Assembly (NCBI GenBank): GCA_036924085.1
Contig: JAVGWX010000001.1
Location: forward strand, 7,131,681 to 7,195,680
Direction of reading: 5' to 3'
DNA: 64,000 nucleotides
From: Ariolimax columbianus
Taxonomy: Eukaryota; Mollusca; Gastropoda; Stylommatophora; Arionidae
Part shown: in pieces, positions 11,325-23,871 of the stretch
How positions within the stretch are numbered: position 1 is the first letter of the stretch
Layout of the letters: every line of letters starts with the position of its first letter
The notes under the pieces: model-generated
Database searches by the model: none
The model's input: the letters and a program-made list of their open reading frames with translations, nothing else
Told to the model about the DNA's origin: nothing
Program-made: the position numbers and the translations under genes

Positions 11325-11835
11325 ATACATCCACTTCTGTTTTTTGATGAGACACTACTGCAAAGTTTTGTGTCATCGGCGAATTTTGCAATTATGGATC
11401 CCATATCAATGTCCAAATCGTTTATATATATATATCAAGAACAAAACTGGTCCCAAAACCAAGCCCTGTGGCACTCCACATTTTACTTCACCCCACTCAG
11501 AGTACTCCTTATGTATGCCCACGCTTTACCTTCTTCCCGCTATCCAATTTTCAATCCATTTGGCAACTTCCCCACCTATTCCATGTGATTTTTTTACATA
11601 ATCTTTGATGAGATTTTCAAAGGCCTTTGCAAAATGTACATAAATAACATCTACTGGCTCCCTTTTATCTATAATTTTAGTTACCTCCTCTATGAATTCT
11701 AATAGATTTGTTAAGCACGATCCCCTCTAGTAAACCTGTCTATAATTTGCTGGATCTGATGTTTTGCCCTTTTTGAATAAGGGGATGATTCTTACTCAAT
11801 CCTGTGAAACAATCCTTTTTGCGGGTGATTGAGAA
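11325..11835 (-). pseudogene. CR1-like LINE reverse transcriptase fragment
   Basis: On the minus strand the order is IIPLFKKGK, then SCLTNLLEFIEEVTK, DVIYVHFAKAFE, HGIGGEVAKWIENW, GVPQGLVLGPVLFLIYIN and KFADDTKLC. These are CR1-type RT palm motifs. The catalytic FADD is intact (codons at 11372-11383). Frameshifts and a deletion after NYRQV, where the finger region should be, mark it as dead. The larger relative is at 56505-60030 (+). Confidence 0.88.
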
Positions 11836-11854
11836 TATTATATACAGCAAATGG

Positions 11855-12375
11855 TTTTGCTATGATCGGATCTGATATGAAATAAAGAAGTTGATGCTAG
11901 GATCGGATCTAATATGAAATAAAGTAGTTGATGCTAGGATCGGATCTGATATGAAATAAAGTAGTTAATGCTATGATCGGATCTGATATGAAATAAAGTA
12001 GTTGATGCTAGGATCGGATCTAATATGAAATAAAGTAGTTGATGCTAGGATCGGATCTGATATGAAATAAAGTAGTTAATGCTAGGATCGGATCTGATAT
12101 GAAATAAAGTAGTTAATGCTATGATCGGATCTAATATGAAATAAAGTAGTTGATGCTAGGATCGGATCTGATATGAAATAAAATAGTTAATGCTATGATC
12201 GGATCTAATATGAAATAAAGTAGTTGATGCTAGGATCGGATCTGATATGAAATAAAGTAGTTAATGCTAGGATCGGATCTGATATGACATAACGGAAAGG
12301 AAGTAATGCTAGAATATGAAAAAGTATGTAATGCTTGGATACGATGGGACATAATGCAAATAATGCTAGGTCTCC
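11855..12375. repeat. 37 bp minisatellite
   Basis: Unit begins GATCGGATCTGATATGAAAT and continues AAAGTAGTTGATGCTAG; about 12 copies, with alternating GTTGATGCTAGG and GTTAATGCTATG variants implying duplication of multi-unit blocks. Degenerate units extend to about 12375. It begins just beyond the upstream (N-terminal) end of the CR1 fragment. Confidence 0.93.
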
Positions 12376-12990
12376 TCACATCAAGTTTGTATCCTAGCAC
12401 TTACGTGGGCTTTTCTTGTTGTGGTTTGTGTACGAATTAAAAGGTTTCCACCCAAAAGCACAACCCTTATTAGTTTTCTTTTGCGAGTCGCTTGAAAGAA
12501 TTAAAGCTTAACTTTGTTCATCAACTTTTAACAGTCGGGTACACGATAACATTCTGGCAGCACCCACTCCTGATCAGGTGTGTAGAATTAAAGTAGACAC
12601 GTGACACTCGTTATCCTTAATTTATTCTCCATTCAGGAAGGGGATAATCGCCTTATGTAAAACATCCGACCTCCAGGTCTACCGGTAATCCTCTGGACAT
12701 TTGTAGTTTGATGTATACATGCCACTAAGCTGTTGCTCCCAGTTATTTCTGACCTAGTATTTCTATTATTGTCACGAGCGAGATAAGAGTGTCTGTCGGT
12801 AATCTCTGGCCAAGTAAGAAAACTGTAGGTCGGTTTGAGTATTGACAAAAATAACAGCCCTGGCACGAGCTTATTTCCATGGATGGCGTAGACAAGAGGT
12901 TTTTAGACAGAGAAATACAGGTCGTTCGACACTGCTGTCAACACGTCGTGTGTAGGCTATGATGGATTTTTTTCACACAGAACAACAAAA
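12376..12990. other. Unique sequence, nothing recognised
   Basis: About 600 bp. A 77-codon minus frame (12633-12866) has no recognisable motif. Confidence 0.35.
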
Positions 12991-12992
12991 CA

Positions 12993-13050
12993 ACATGTCT
13001 TACCGTGGATTCGATCCGCTGCCCAGTTAGTCAGCAGGCCGCCATCGATA
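12993..13050 (-). mobile_element. tRNA-like SINE head fragment
   Basis: The minus strand reads GGCGGCCTGCTGACTAACTG then GCGGATCGAATCCACGG; GGATCGAATCC is a good Pol III B box. There is no acceptor-stem pairing or complete cloverleaf, so it is read as a SINE or tRNA fossil rather than a tRNA gene. Confidence 0.4.
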
Positions 13051-13058
13051 ACCGACAT

Positions 13059-13445
13059 TATGGATATTATCATACACTTGTGTACATGGATATTGTCTGA
13101 AACTTGTGTACATGGATATTGTCATACACTTGTGTGCATGGATATGGTCATAAACTTGTGAACATGGATATTGTCTTTAACTTGTGCACGTGGATATTGT
13201 CTTAAACTTGTGTACATGGATATTGTCATAAACCTGTGTGCATGGATATTGTCATAAACTTGTGTACATAGATAGTGTCATAAACTTGTGTAACATGGAT
13301 ATTGTCACACACTTGTGTATATGGATATTGTCATGAACTTGTGTACATGGATATTGTCATAAACTTGTGTACATGGATATTGTCATAAACTTGTGTGCAT
13401 GGATATTGTTATAGTCGTGTGAACATGGATGGTGTCATGAACACC
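13059..13445. repeat. 26 bp minisatellite
   Basis: Unit ATGGATATTGTCATAAACTT followed by GTGTAC, about 15 copies, with scattered substitutions and one-base indels. Confidence 0.92.
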
Positions 13446-13765
13446 TTGACTGTATACACATGTGACAGAATTCGCCTACTGCAATCCTCAAAAGTTTTTC
13501 TCAAATGGTGAATAAACAGGTTTGTCATTGAGCATAGCAACCTCATCATGTAAAACGAATAGCTCCAGAAATCACCACTTCAAGGGCACACGAATCTACA
13601 GGCTGCCTGTGAGGGGGTAACAAAAGCTGGGACTCTATGATTAGCATAAGGCACAAAGGAAGACATGATGAAGTTTGCTAAATACATACCATTCGTTGCT
13701 CGCCATTGTTCTCGTCTGCCTGGTTTCGCACCTTACTTTCATTATAGGAATATTTTATAAGCATA
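13446..13765. other. Unique sequence, nothing recognised
   Basis: Short stretch between arrays; the open frame starting at 13675 only becomes long because it runs into the CT tract. Confidence 0.35.
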
Positions 13766-13767
13766 TC

Positions 13768-13973
13768 CTACTCTCTAACTCTCTGTCTCTCCCTCTCACT
13801 CTCTCTTTCTCTCACTCTCTCTCTCTCACTCTCTCTCTCTCTCCCTCTCACTCTCTCTCTCCCTCTCCCTCTCCCTCTCTCTCTCACTCTCTCTCTCCCT
13901 CTCCCTCTCTCTCTCTCTGTCTCTCCCTCTCCCTCTCTCTCACTCTCTCTGTCTCTCCCTCTCACTCTCTCAC

Positions 13974-14013
<40 letters not shown>

Positions 14014-14445
14014 TCACTCTCTCCCTCTCTCGCTCTCTCTCTCTCCCTCTCACTCTCTCACTCTCTCTCTCTCTGTATCTCCCTCTCCCTCTCTCTCTCA
14101 CTCTCTCTGTCTCTCCCTCTCACTCTCTCACTCTCTCTCCCTCTCACTCTCTCTCTCTCCCTCTCACTCTCTCCCTCTCCCTCTCTCTCTCCCTCTCACT
14201 CTCTCTCTCTCTCTCCCTCTCACTCTCTCCCTCTCTCGCTCTCTCTCTCCCTCTCACTCTCTCACTCTCTCTCTCTCTGTCTCTCCCTCTCCCTCTCTCT
14301 CTCACTCTCTGTCTCTCCCTCTCACTATCTCACTCTCTCTCCCTCTCACTCTCTCTCTCTCCCTCTCACTCTCTCCCTCTCCCTCTCTCTCTCTCCCTCT
14401 CACTCTCTCTCTCTCCCCCTCTCTCTCTCCCTCTCACTCTCTCTC

Positions 14446-14484
<39 letters not shown>
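13768..14484. repeat. 0.7 kb polypyrimidine (CT)n / CTCTCCCTCTCACT tract
   Basis: Almost uninterrupted pyrimidines on + (purines on minus) with sparse CA and GT interruptions. Blocks such as CTCTCTCGCTCTCTC recur at about 14025 and 14230, showing larger internal duplication. Such mirror-rich tracts can adopt H-DNA triplex structures. The 282-codon open frame is simply Ser/Leu/Pro repetition. Confidence 0.97.
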
Positions 14485-14814
14485 AGAAAAGACGGCAGTC
14501 GGTTATTGTTGTGTTGTTGCTGATGTTGTTTAATGCCCACGATAAATAAGTTTTCATTTGTGTGCGTCCTGAAAGAGGCATTACATGGCAGGTTGTAGAA
14601 GCCTACCTCACATCCTGAGCGTCGGCTCACGGTGGAGATCGTCCTCCAAGCGGTCATACTATGCTTTTCATCATCTGCGTGACACTCAATGCTACGGGGA
14701 TAACGTCGATTCACATCTTGTCAGCCAGGCTGCCTTGACAACTGCCTGTTTTCAGGGAACGCAACCTGGAAGACATGTAGTAGTCTTCGCATATTATAAC
14801 AGTATATTATGCCG
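14485..14814. other. Unique sequence, nothing recognised
   Basis: About 330 bp between the CT tract and the next array, G/C-balanced, without a recognisable gene. Confidence 0.35.
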
Positions 14815-15185
14815 GGCCCTGACGCGACTGTCTGGTCAGTATGTTTTTTTGACCCTGACGCGACTGTCTGGTCAGTATGATGTGACTGACCCTGACGCGA
14901 CGTTCTGGTCAGTATGACGTGACTGACCCTGACGTTAGGTTCTGGCCAGTATAATGTGACTGACCCTGACTCGACTTTCTGGTCAGTATGACGTGTCTGA
15001 CCCTGACACGACGTTCTGGCCAGTATAATGTGACTGACCCTGACTCGACTTTCTGGTCAGTATGATGTGACTGACCCTGACTCGACGTTCTGGTCAGAAG
15101 GATGTGGCTGACCCTGACGCGATGTTCTGGTCAGTATGATATGGCTGACCCTGACGCGATGTTCTGGTCAGTATGATGTGTATGA
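14815..15185. repeat. 37 bp minisatellite
   Basis: Unit CTGACCCTGACGCGACGTTC followed by TGGTCAGTATGATGTGA, about 10 copies, imperfect. The GACC-TGGTC parts are partly self-complementary. Confidence 0.92.
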
Positions 15186-15254
15186 TCGGACTAGCGTCTC
15201 GTGTCCCCGGTAGAGTCAGTAAGAACATAACCTAAAAGAAAATCCAACAACATA

Positions 15255-15430
15255 ACTAGCCATGTGCTGTATTGGAAACCACAAGGAAGAGACAAATTAG
15301 AAGGCAGACGAACACATGCCTCAGACCAGTAGAATAAAAAGAATTATTGAAAGAACTCCAGATGGATGACCAAAACAGGAATTAATGGCAAAGCACTATT
15401 CAAGGTCTAGGTTTAAAAGAAACAAGGAAG
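15255..15430 (+). pseudogene. Possible LINE RT C-terminal remnant
   Basis: One frame reads YWKPQGRDKLEGRRT and, shifted, further charged residues. It resembles the WxPQGxRxxGRPxxTW block near the C-terminus of the SCTDQ-type LINE RTs seen at 20.4-24.5 and 53.5 kb. Very decayed; this is inference from one block. Confidence 0.35.
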
Positions 15431-17027
15431 CCATATAAGCCTCATTGTTCTGTTTTGTTTTATTATGGTCTGAAGAATCGACGTTACTGCACTCCGGACA
15501 TTCTCATAGGTGCTTAGTGTTTCTGAGTAAATGGCAAAGATTGTGGAGACTGGCGGGACCTGCTAATCGTATCTGTACAGACTTCTGTTCCGTTTTCTCT
15601 TGCACCTCAGTCCGATCGGGCCTCACACGAGGTCAAGACCCAGCAGTCTGTGACCAGCTGACTCCTCTAATGCGGTGTCATCCATCTAGCAGGCGGTCAA
15701 TGTTGCACTCCTGTACGTATCTGTTGAACTAATTTTTGGTGCTTGGGATTCCAGGATTTCAGCTCTTTCGTATAGATGGTCTCTCAACAAGCACTGCTGT
15801 AAGGGATGTTGTTGTCCATCACAAGTGATGAAGACCACTCTCTTTGTTCAGCCGTGTGGACAGTCGTATCGCTTGCTGTGTCCGCTGAAATAGGTGACTT
15901 GCGCGGTGATTTGAATTAAAGTGAGGAAGAAACTGCGCCTTTTGTCAACCTCACTCACAGAGCCTAAGCTACCTTTTGCCAGTGGCAAGACATTCATCGA
16001 GACGACTGGAGATAGCATATGATGCAGATTTTGCCTCAGGGTTACCACCGAAGCCTTTCCGTAAACATGTAACCCGCAGGGTAGAAAGGTGGGATGGCAT
16101 CTAACGCAGTTTGTCGTGCCTTTTCGATAACCAGAAGAGGTCGCATTAACACTCAGAGTGTGAGTGAGTCTGGCATCTCTCCCCAGCTGTATTCAGCTCA
16201 TCATAGTAGCTTCTAAAATTCCCACACGCAAATTCGTGAAGGTGATCCGGCAGAACTAACCCGTGAAATGCGACACAGGTATGAGCGTAGTGCCATTCAG
16301 CCGGCGTCCAGACCAGGATAAACGGATGGAAGAAATCACAAAAAAAGAACGAAATACCAAGTCCAAACGGAAAACAACACCACGTTTCCGTGAACACAAG
16401 TGTAAGTCGTCAACTAGTGTGAATTCCAGACAAATCCATGATCTAACAGCATCCATAATGATCCAAAACAGTAGAGAAATTTAGACTCGCAGCCAGTGAT
16501 GGCGCCATCTTTGTCAGATTTAAGGGATAGTGCATTAGAAACTTCATTGCAATAGACCTCAGATGTTTCTGGGAGAGATTACAAATTACCTTCTTCGCAG
16601 ACTTGATCTTTCTAATTGTACATCAGAACATACAAGACACACAAAACAAACTGTGGGGAACCATTGAGGACCTGCGACTGACGTATCACTTCATGGAGGC
16701 AGCCCATCTGGTGGCATAAAACGAGCATACGAAACCGAATGCAAAGAAGGCGAAGAAGTACATCAGAACCTGGTTTGCGGTTGGGTAGAGTAGAACGTAT
16801 CGCTACCGGGTAAACTTTAGCGTACGAATTCAACATTTCAACCACTCAATGAAATGGGACATTCCCACTTTTGTATTCGATCTTGCCCGATAATTCTGCA
16901 GTAGATAATCGATCGCCCAATTCTAAAGTTGATCAATTATCTTATGTACTTTCTGCGTCCAACACTCTCTAGTGTCGCCTTTTGTAACACAATGGAGCAC
17001 TGTGGTGGTCGTATGCTTTTTAATTAG
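15431..17027. other. Unique sequence, no gene recognised
   Basis: About 1.6 kb with no tandem structure. Several 60-95 codon frames exist on both strands (for example 15445-15732 + and 16146-16397 minus). None shows a domain, a plausible splice pattern or homology I can name. One of the longest array-free stretches of the window. Confidence 0.4.
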
Positions 17028-17029
17028 TG

Positions 17030-17905
17030 TCCTTCTGGGATCTCATGTGTACGCAAGGGAACCACTGGGATCTCACATGTACGTCTACTCACGGGTACCA
17101 CTGGGATCTCACTTGTACATGTACTCACGGCTACCACTGGGATCTTACGTGTACGTGTACTAACGGGTACCACTGTGATCTTACGTGTACGTGTACTCAC
17201 GGTTACCACTGGGATCTCACATGTACGTGTACTCACGGGTACGACTGGGATCTTACATGTACGCCCTGAGACAATTGGGATCTCACATGTACGACAAGGA
17301 ACAACTGGGATCTTACATGTACGTGTATGTCAGGGAACAACTGGAATCTCACATGTACGTGTACTCACGGGTACCACTGGGATCTTACGTGTACGTGTAC
17401 TCACTGGTACCACTGAGATCTTACGTGTACGTGTTCTCACGGGTACCACTGGGATCTTACGTGTACGTGTACTAACGGGTACCACTGTGATCTTACGTGT
17501 ACGTGTATTCACGGTTACCACTGGGATCTCACATGTACGTGTACACCAGGGAACCACTTGGATCTTGCGTGTACGCCCTGGGACGACTAGGATCTCACAT
17601 GTACGTGTATTACGGGTACCACTGGGATCTCACATGTACGTGTACTTACGGATATATCTGGGATCTCACATGTACGTGTACTTACGGGTACCACTGGGAT
17701 CTTACATGTACGTGTACGCCCTAGAACGACTGGGATCTCACATGTACGTGTACTCACGAGTACCACTGGGATCTTACGTGTACGTGTACTCACGAGTACC
17801 ACTGGGATCTTACGTGTACTCACGAGTACCAGTGGGATCTTACGTGTACGCCCTAGAACGAAAGGGATCTTATGTGTGCGCCCTAGAACGACGGGGATCT
17901 CATAG
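17030..17905. repeat. 36 bp minisatellite with KpnI-like GGTACC core
   Basis: Unit GGTACCACTGGGATCTTACG followed by TGTACGTGTACTCACG, about 24 copies. Variants change TTACGTGTAC to TCACATGTAC. GTACGTGTAC and GGTACC give each unit local dyad symmetry. Open frames arise on both strands because 36 is a multiple of 3. Confidence 0.95.
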
Positions 17906-17949
17906 AAATATCAGAACGAAATCGGTAACACAGTACGAACTAAAATAAG

Positions 17950-19955
17950 CTCTCTTTTTACACCATCTTTGATGATATGTTTGGACAACTACGACCAAAC
18001 CTACACAAAACGTGTTGCTCAGGCAGTGAACGAAGCATCAGTAAGGGGCCCAATCAATTCTATTTTGTGTGTGCAGTCGAGTAGCAGCTGTTGGCGCAGT
18101 CAGGGTCTCCCAAAGACCTCGGTAATCAGCCTCCACCCACAGACATTTTGTCGGTTTCCCCCAGTGCTAGCAAGAATTGAAAATTAACAAGTATTTATTC
18201 ATATTCCTCGTGATGACCCGCCAGGCGTGTCAGATTTGTTGTTTTAAAGCATTAGTTGGCGCTGCGGTGGTATCCCTGGACTGTCAAAGCTTTGTGTGGC
18301 TTGTTCTTGACTGGAGTTGGTCCACACAGAGATGTTTTGTGTCGACAAGGTCTGTGTTCAGCATCTCGTTATTATTTGTGAATGATTTACACCTCCCTGG
18401 CGGTTTCATTGAAAATGCTCCTGTCAGGTACCGACTCAACATTATCAACGTCCTGTGACTACTAGAATGTGCAATACACTTCACTTGAGTGGTACGCAGG
18501 TCGATAAAGAATAGGACCACCGTACCCTCCCAAGCATGTTGTAAAATGACGAGTGATGTGTATGGGAAAAGCAACCTCATAGGGAGCGAAAAGTAAACAG
18601 GAATAAAGTCAGGTGAGACATGCCGATCAAAGCCCCTACATTCTCGTCAAGGTCAGATGAGACATGCCGATCAAAGTGCTCTTGGAAATAGGCTGTCTGG
18701 CAGCAGTCTGGTCAATGAAGTAGGGAATGATATTGTAATCTTGATACTGATTTGCTAACTGAGGTTCCTCGCACTGCACTACAGCTAAGAGTACAAAGGG
18801 TCAGCTTCTTAAGTACGCCTTGTAATGAAAGAAGAGCCACTGTAAACTACTACGATAGAACCGATGTCAATATTTAACTCAGCACAAGCAGCTTCGAATA
18901 CCAACAATATCAACAACAGCAACAACAACAACAACCGCATCAATTACAATCGTAGCTGTTGAACCCAGAACATAGATTATTCGGATACAGGCTTCCTAAG
19001 AGGACACAGATGAATTGGTAGTGTCATGCTTCACTTGGATAGAAAAGAAGAATGTCTAACGCTTTCTTGTCTGGTTTTCATCTAGTTTCACAGGAAACAG
19101 AAGGACATAGCTATAGTTGATCTCAAACGGATTTCGTCTCAAGGCCGTTTTTGTTTTTCCAAAAATACGGCATACGAGATTAGGTTGCTAGTTTCGAGAA
19201 GATTTTTTTTAGGATCGGGTGGCAGGATATTCGTTAGCTAGGATACCAGCCCCTTGTTCAAGACGACACGAGTTCCACACCTAAACCAGAAATGTTTTCT
19301 ATTTTGAGTTCTGTTTACGGACGTGTCCAGTTCACGTGACCATGAGCCGTGAACTAATAGAAAATACACCCCATTGTTTTCACACGTCACAAATCTGGGT
19401 TGCTTGATTATCTGCTTTGAATATCATATTTTTGTTCATCTACTCATTAATTCACATCGTTTTTTCGTGCATCACTGTGCACTAAATGATCATATCACAC
19501 CACCGACTTGGCACATTTCGTTTCATGTAGGTGTGGCTCTTACATTCACAGCCAATCACCAGCTCAGGTCACAGCCCGTGTGACTGTTCATTTGATATAT
19601 TGACATCTCGTACGACAAGATGGCCGAGCAATAAATGTGGTAATCAGAGGTGCTAAACAGATGCGGTAAGTAGAGTTGGATAAATAAATGCGGTAAGTAG
19701 ACGAGGATATATAGGTAATAAGAGTGAGTAATAGGAAATTGAAGAAAGTTAATAATTACAGAGATGGAAGTTTTGAGGTAATAAACAATGGATAAAAGTG
19801 TCAGGGTAGGAAGAGATTTTATATTTTTGATGGAAATAAAACTGTTGAAACGGTAATTTGTTCTGTTCATAAAATCCTCAACGACTTTTTAATTGGGGTC
19901 AAGAGAAATTAAATGACACATTAATTTGAAGAATCCGGGAAGTTCAAAGATTGGT
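17950..19955. other. Unique sequence, no gene recognised
   Basis: About 2 kb with only minor repetition: a tandem pair of about 43 bp near 18607-18680 (GTGAGACATGCCGATCAAAG core) and (CAA)n at about 18910-18935. Frames up to 104 codons (19556-19870 minus) are low-complexity. Confidence 0.4.
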
Positions 19956-19956
19956 T

Positions 19957-20345
19957 TTACACACTACTTTATGTTCTAGACCATGAATAGATCGTACTGT
20001 GTTTTAGATTATACATAGATTATATTGTGTTGTAGATTATACATAGATTATATTTTTGTGTTTTAGATTATAAATAGATGTTTTGCGCTTTAGACCATAA
20101 ATATATTATATTGTGTCTCCAATTATAAATAGATATATTATGATATTGCTCAAGATATATCACATTTATATTTTAAATCACAGATAGTTTACACACTGTT
20201 TAGATCATAACCATATTATATTCTGTTTTCGATCAAAAAATATTATGTTATGTTTGAAACCATATCATTTCACATATATTCGAATATTGAATTTCAGATC
20301 ACATATAGATTATACGTAGTTTTGAATCATAAATATACTCTTTTC
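19957..20345. repeat. Degenerate A/T-rich array, about 30-40 bp units
   Basis: Words such as GTTTTAGATTATACATAGAT and ATTATATTGTGTT recur irregularly about ten times. Old and strongly diverged. Confidence 0.75.
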
Positions 20346-20454
20346 AAAAGAAACCTTTAGGTACCATCCTTATGAACATAGACAACTGAGGACTGCATTG
20401 ATCTTTGTGAGGCCATGTCAGTCTTACATTCCTTGTATTCGCCTTGATGAATAG

Positions 20455-22935
20455 GGACGCCCATCTGTGCTATATTCTCCAGTTCTTATCAGCGTGATAA
20501 CCTTGGTGTGTGTACGCCCATCTGTGCTATATTCTCCAGTTCTTTTCAGCGTGATAACCTTGGTGTGTGTACGCCCATCTGTGCTATATTCTCCAGTTCT
20601 TTTCAGCGCGATAACCTTGGTGTGTGTACGCCCATCTGTGCTATATTCTCCAGTTCTTTTCAGCGTGATAACCTTGGTGTGTGTATGCCCATCTGTGCTA
20701 TATTCTCCAGTTCTTTTCAGCGTGATAACCTCAGTGTGTGTACGCCCATCTGTGCTATATTCTCCAGTTCTTATCAGCGTGATAACCTTGGTGTGTGTAT
20801 GCCCATCTGTGCTATATTCTCCAGTTCTTTTCAGCGTGATAACCTTGGTGTGTGTATGCCCATCTGTGCTATATTCTCCAGTTCTTATCAGCGTGATAAC
20901 CTTGGTGTGTATATGCCCATCTGTGCTATATTCTCCGGTTCTTTTCAGCGTGATAACCTTGGTGTGTGTATACCCATCTGTGCTATATTCTCCAGTTTTT
21001 TTCAGCGTGATAACCTTGGTGTGTGTATGCCCATCTGTGCTATATTCTCCAGTTCTTATCAGCGTGATAACCTTGGTGTGTGTATGCCCATCTGTGCTAT
21101 ATTCTCCAGTTCTTTTCAGCGTGATAACCTTGGTGTGTATGCCCATCTGTGCTATATTCTCCAGTTCTTTTCAGCGTGATAACCTTGGTGTGTGTATGCC
21201 CATCTGTGCTATATTCTCCAGTTCTTTTCAGCGTGATAACCTCAGTGTGTGTACGCCCATCTGTGCTATATTCTCCAGTTCTTATCAGCGTGATAACCTT
21301 GGTGTGTATATGCCCATCTGTGCTATATTCTCCGATTCTTTTCAGCGTGATAACCTTGGTGTGTGTATGCCCATCTGTGCTATATTCTCCAGTTTTTTTC
21401 AGCGTGATAACCTTGGTGTGCGTATGCCCATCTGTGCTACATTCTCCAGTTCTTATCAGCGTGATAACCTTGGTGTGTGTATGCCCATCTGTGCTATATT
21501 CTTCAGTTCTTTTCAGCGTGATAACCTTGGTGTGTGTATGCCCATCTGTGCTATATTCTCCAGTTCTTTTCAGCGTGATAACCTTGGTGTGTGTATGCCC
21601 ATCTGTGCTATATTCTCCAGTTCTTTTCAGCGTGATAACCTTGGTGTGTATGCCCATCTGTGCTATATTCTCCAGTTCTTTTCAGCGTGATAACCTTGGT
21701 GTGTGTATGCCCATCTGTGCTATATTCTCCAGTTCTTTTCAGCGTGATAACCTTGGTGTGTGTATGCCCATCTGTGCTATATTCTCCAGTTCTTATCAGC
21801 GTGATAACCTTGGTGTGTATATGCCCATCTGTGCTATATTCTCCGATTCTTTTCAGCGTGATAACCTTGGTGTGTGTATGCCCATCTGTGCTATATTCTC
21901 CAGTTTTTTTCAGCGTGATAACCTTGGTGTGCGTATGCCCATCTGTGCTACATTCTCCAGTTCTTATCAGCGTGATAACCTTGGTGTGTGTATGCCCATC
22001 TGTGCTATATTCTCCAGTTCTTTTCAGCGTGATAACCTTGGTGTGTGTATGCCCATCTGTGCTATATTCTCCAGTTCTTTTCAGCGTGATAACCTTGGTG
22101 TGTGTATGCCCATCTGTGCTATATTCTCCAGTTCTTATCAGCGTGATAACCTTGGTGTGTATATGCCCATCTGTGCTATATTCTCCGATTCTTTTCAGCG
22201 TGATAACCTTGGTGTGTGTATGCCCATCTGTTCTATATTCTCCAGTTCTTTTCCGCGTGATATCCTTGGTATGTGTATGCCCATCTGTGCTATATTCTCC
22301 AGTTCTTTTCAGCGTGATAACCTTGGTGTGTGTATGCCCATCTGTGCTATATTCTCCAGTTCTTTTCAGCGTGATAACCTTGGTGTGTGTATGTCCATCT
22401 GTGCTATATTCTCCAGTTCTTATCAGCGTGATAACCTTGGTGTGTGTATGCCCATCTGTGCTATATTCTCCAGTTCATTTCAGCGTGATAACCTTGGTGT
22501 GTGTATGCCCATCTGTGCTATATTATCCAGTTCTTTTCAGCGTGATAACCTTGGTGTGTGTATGCCCATCTGTGCTATATTCTCCAGTTCTTTTCAGCGT
22601 GATAACCTTGGTGTGTGTATGCCCATCTGTGCTATATTCTCCAGTTCTTTTAAGCGTGATAACCTTTGTGTGTATATGCCCATCTGTGCTATATTCTCCA
22701 GTTCTTTTAAGCGTGATAACCTTGGTGTGTATATGCCCATCTGGGCTATATTCCCCGTTCTTTTCAGCGTGATAACCTTGGTGTGTACATGACCATCTGT
22801 GCTATATTCCCCGTTCTTTTCAGCGTGATAACCTTGGTGTGTATATGCCCATCTGTGCTATATTTACCGTTCTTTTCAGCGTGATAACCTTGGTGTGTAT
22901 ACGCTCATATGTGCTATATTCTCCAGTTCTTTCTA
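20455..22935. repeat. 57 bp minisatellite, about 43 copies, with 511 bp higher-order period
   Basis: Unit contains TTCTCCAGTTCTTTTCAGCG, TGATAACCTTGGTGTGTGTA and TGCCCATCTGTGCTATA. A diagnostic TCCGATTCTT variant occurs at 21331 and 21842 (511 bp = nine units minus 2) and at 22184 (plus six units), showing block duplication. Two units are 2 bp shorter and switch the open frames. On the minus strand the unit reads TGEYSTDGHTHTKVITLKR or, in another frame, ELENIAQMG. The right end joins KKARKNW of the LINE RT and the left end joins a candidate RT C-terminus. Confidence 0.95.
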
Positions 22936-23871
22936 GCTTTTTTCACTGTTTTTGTAGCAGCCTTTAGATCTCATATTTCTGTGTGTGTTGCTTTTTCTCT
23001 CAACTACTTTATTGTCACTGGTGTTTCCACGACAGAGACTGCCTGGTGATACTGGATTTTCCTTTGCAATTTGTGGCCTATCCAAGCCTACTTTTTTTCT
23101 AATGATTTCTTTATCATGTTTTCCTTCTTGAGGTTATGTTTGTAGCCTTGTCGAACCAATGCTGGTCGAGAAACTTCCGCAAGAATTTGTCGACGAAGCC
23201 CTTGAATGTCTCAATACACGTACTGAGCTTGACTGTATGATATATTTCCATTCCATGGGAAATATCAAATTCGCATTGGAGTTAAAGATCTTCTTCTTGG
23301 CATGCATTTTGTTTATTTTAAAGTTACATATGCTTTTCAACATGACAAACGCCAAATGCTTTTTTTATATTCTGTTATTTTTTTTTACATACTCGTCTGT
23401 ATAGCCTGTCTTGTTTATGACACTCTCAGTATGATAGGGGCCGTGTTTTTAGTTGTAATTAATTTTACTATGTGTGTCTTTCTGCGTTGATTTATAGATC
23501 TAAACAATTGGAGATTATGTCCGGTGTATTTGCCATGTCTGAATCTGAAGCTTGCTGTAAGTTGACTGTATAGTTCAGATCTGCTGGCTGTTCAGATCTT
23601 TCAAGGTATACTAGATTCTGTTTCTGACAAAGACTGCAGTTTCGTTCGTAACCCAATGGACTGACAGTAAAAACATAAAAGAAGATAGAAGACATCCCAG
23701 GCAAACCTCAGATTTAATGTTCAAGGATTCTGCGAGTTGTCTCGTGTAAACTGTACACAGCATGTCCTAATACGTCTTCTCTTTTGAGCAGGGAAACTTT
23801 TGCAGGACCCTGTAGTGTCAAGTTTCCAGATCGTATCTCTACCAAAGGTGTGCACAGCTTTTTGTCATAGT

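Noticed and set aside
13675..14523. 282-codon Ser/Leu-rich protein
   Set aside because: The frame is the CT dinucleotide tract; the mirror strand gives an Arg/Glu repeat of the same kind.
4945..17905. Common origin of the 26 bp and 36 bp arrays through the shared GGGTACC core
   Set aside because: Only seven bases are shared and GGGTACC also occurs in SINE and LINE tails here; the rest of the units do not align.
20467..22792. Open frames of 370-547 codons with CPSVLYSPVLFSVITLVC-type repeats
   Set aside because: They are translations of the 57 bp array in three frames on + and one on minus. Unit length divisible by three keeps all frames open, and the flanking LINE coding sense is the opposite strand.
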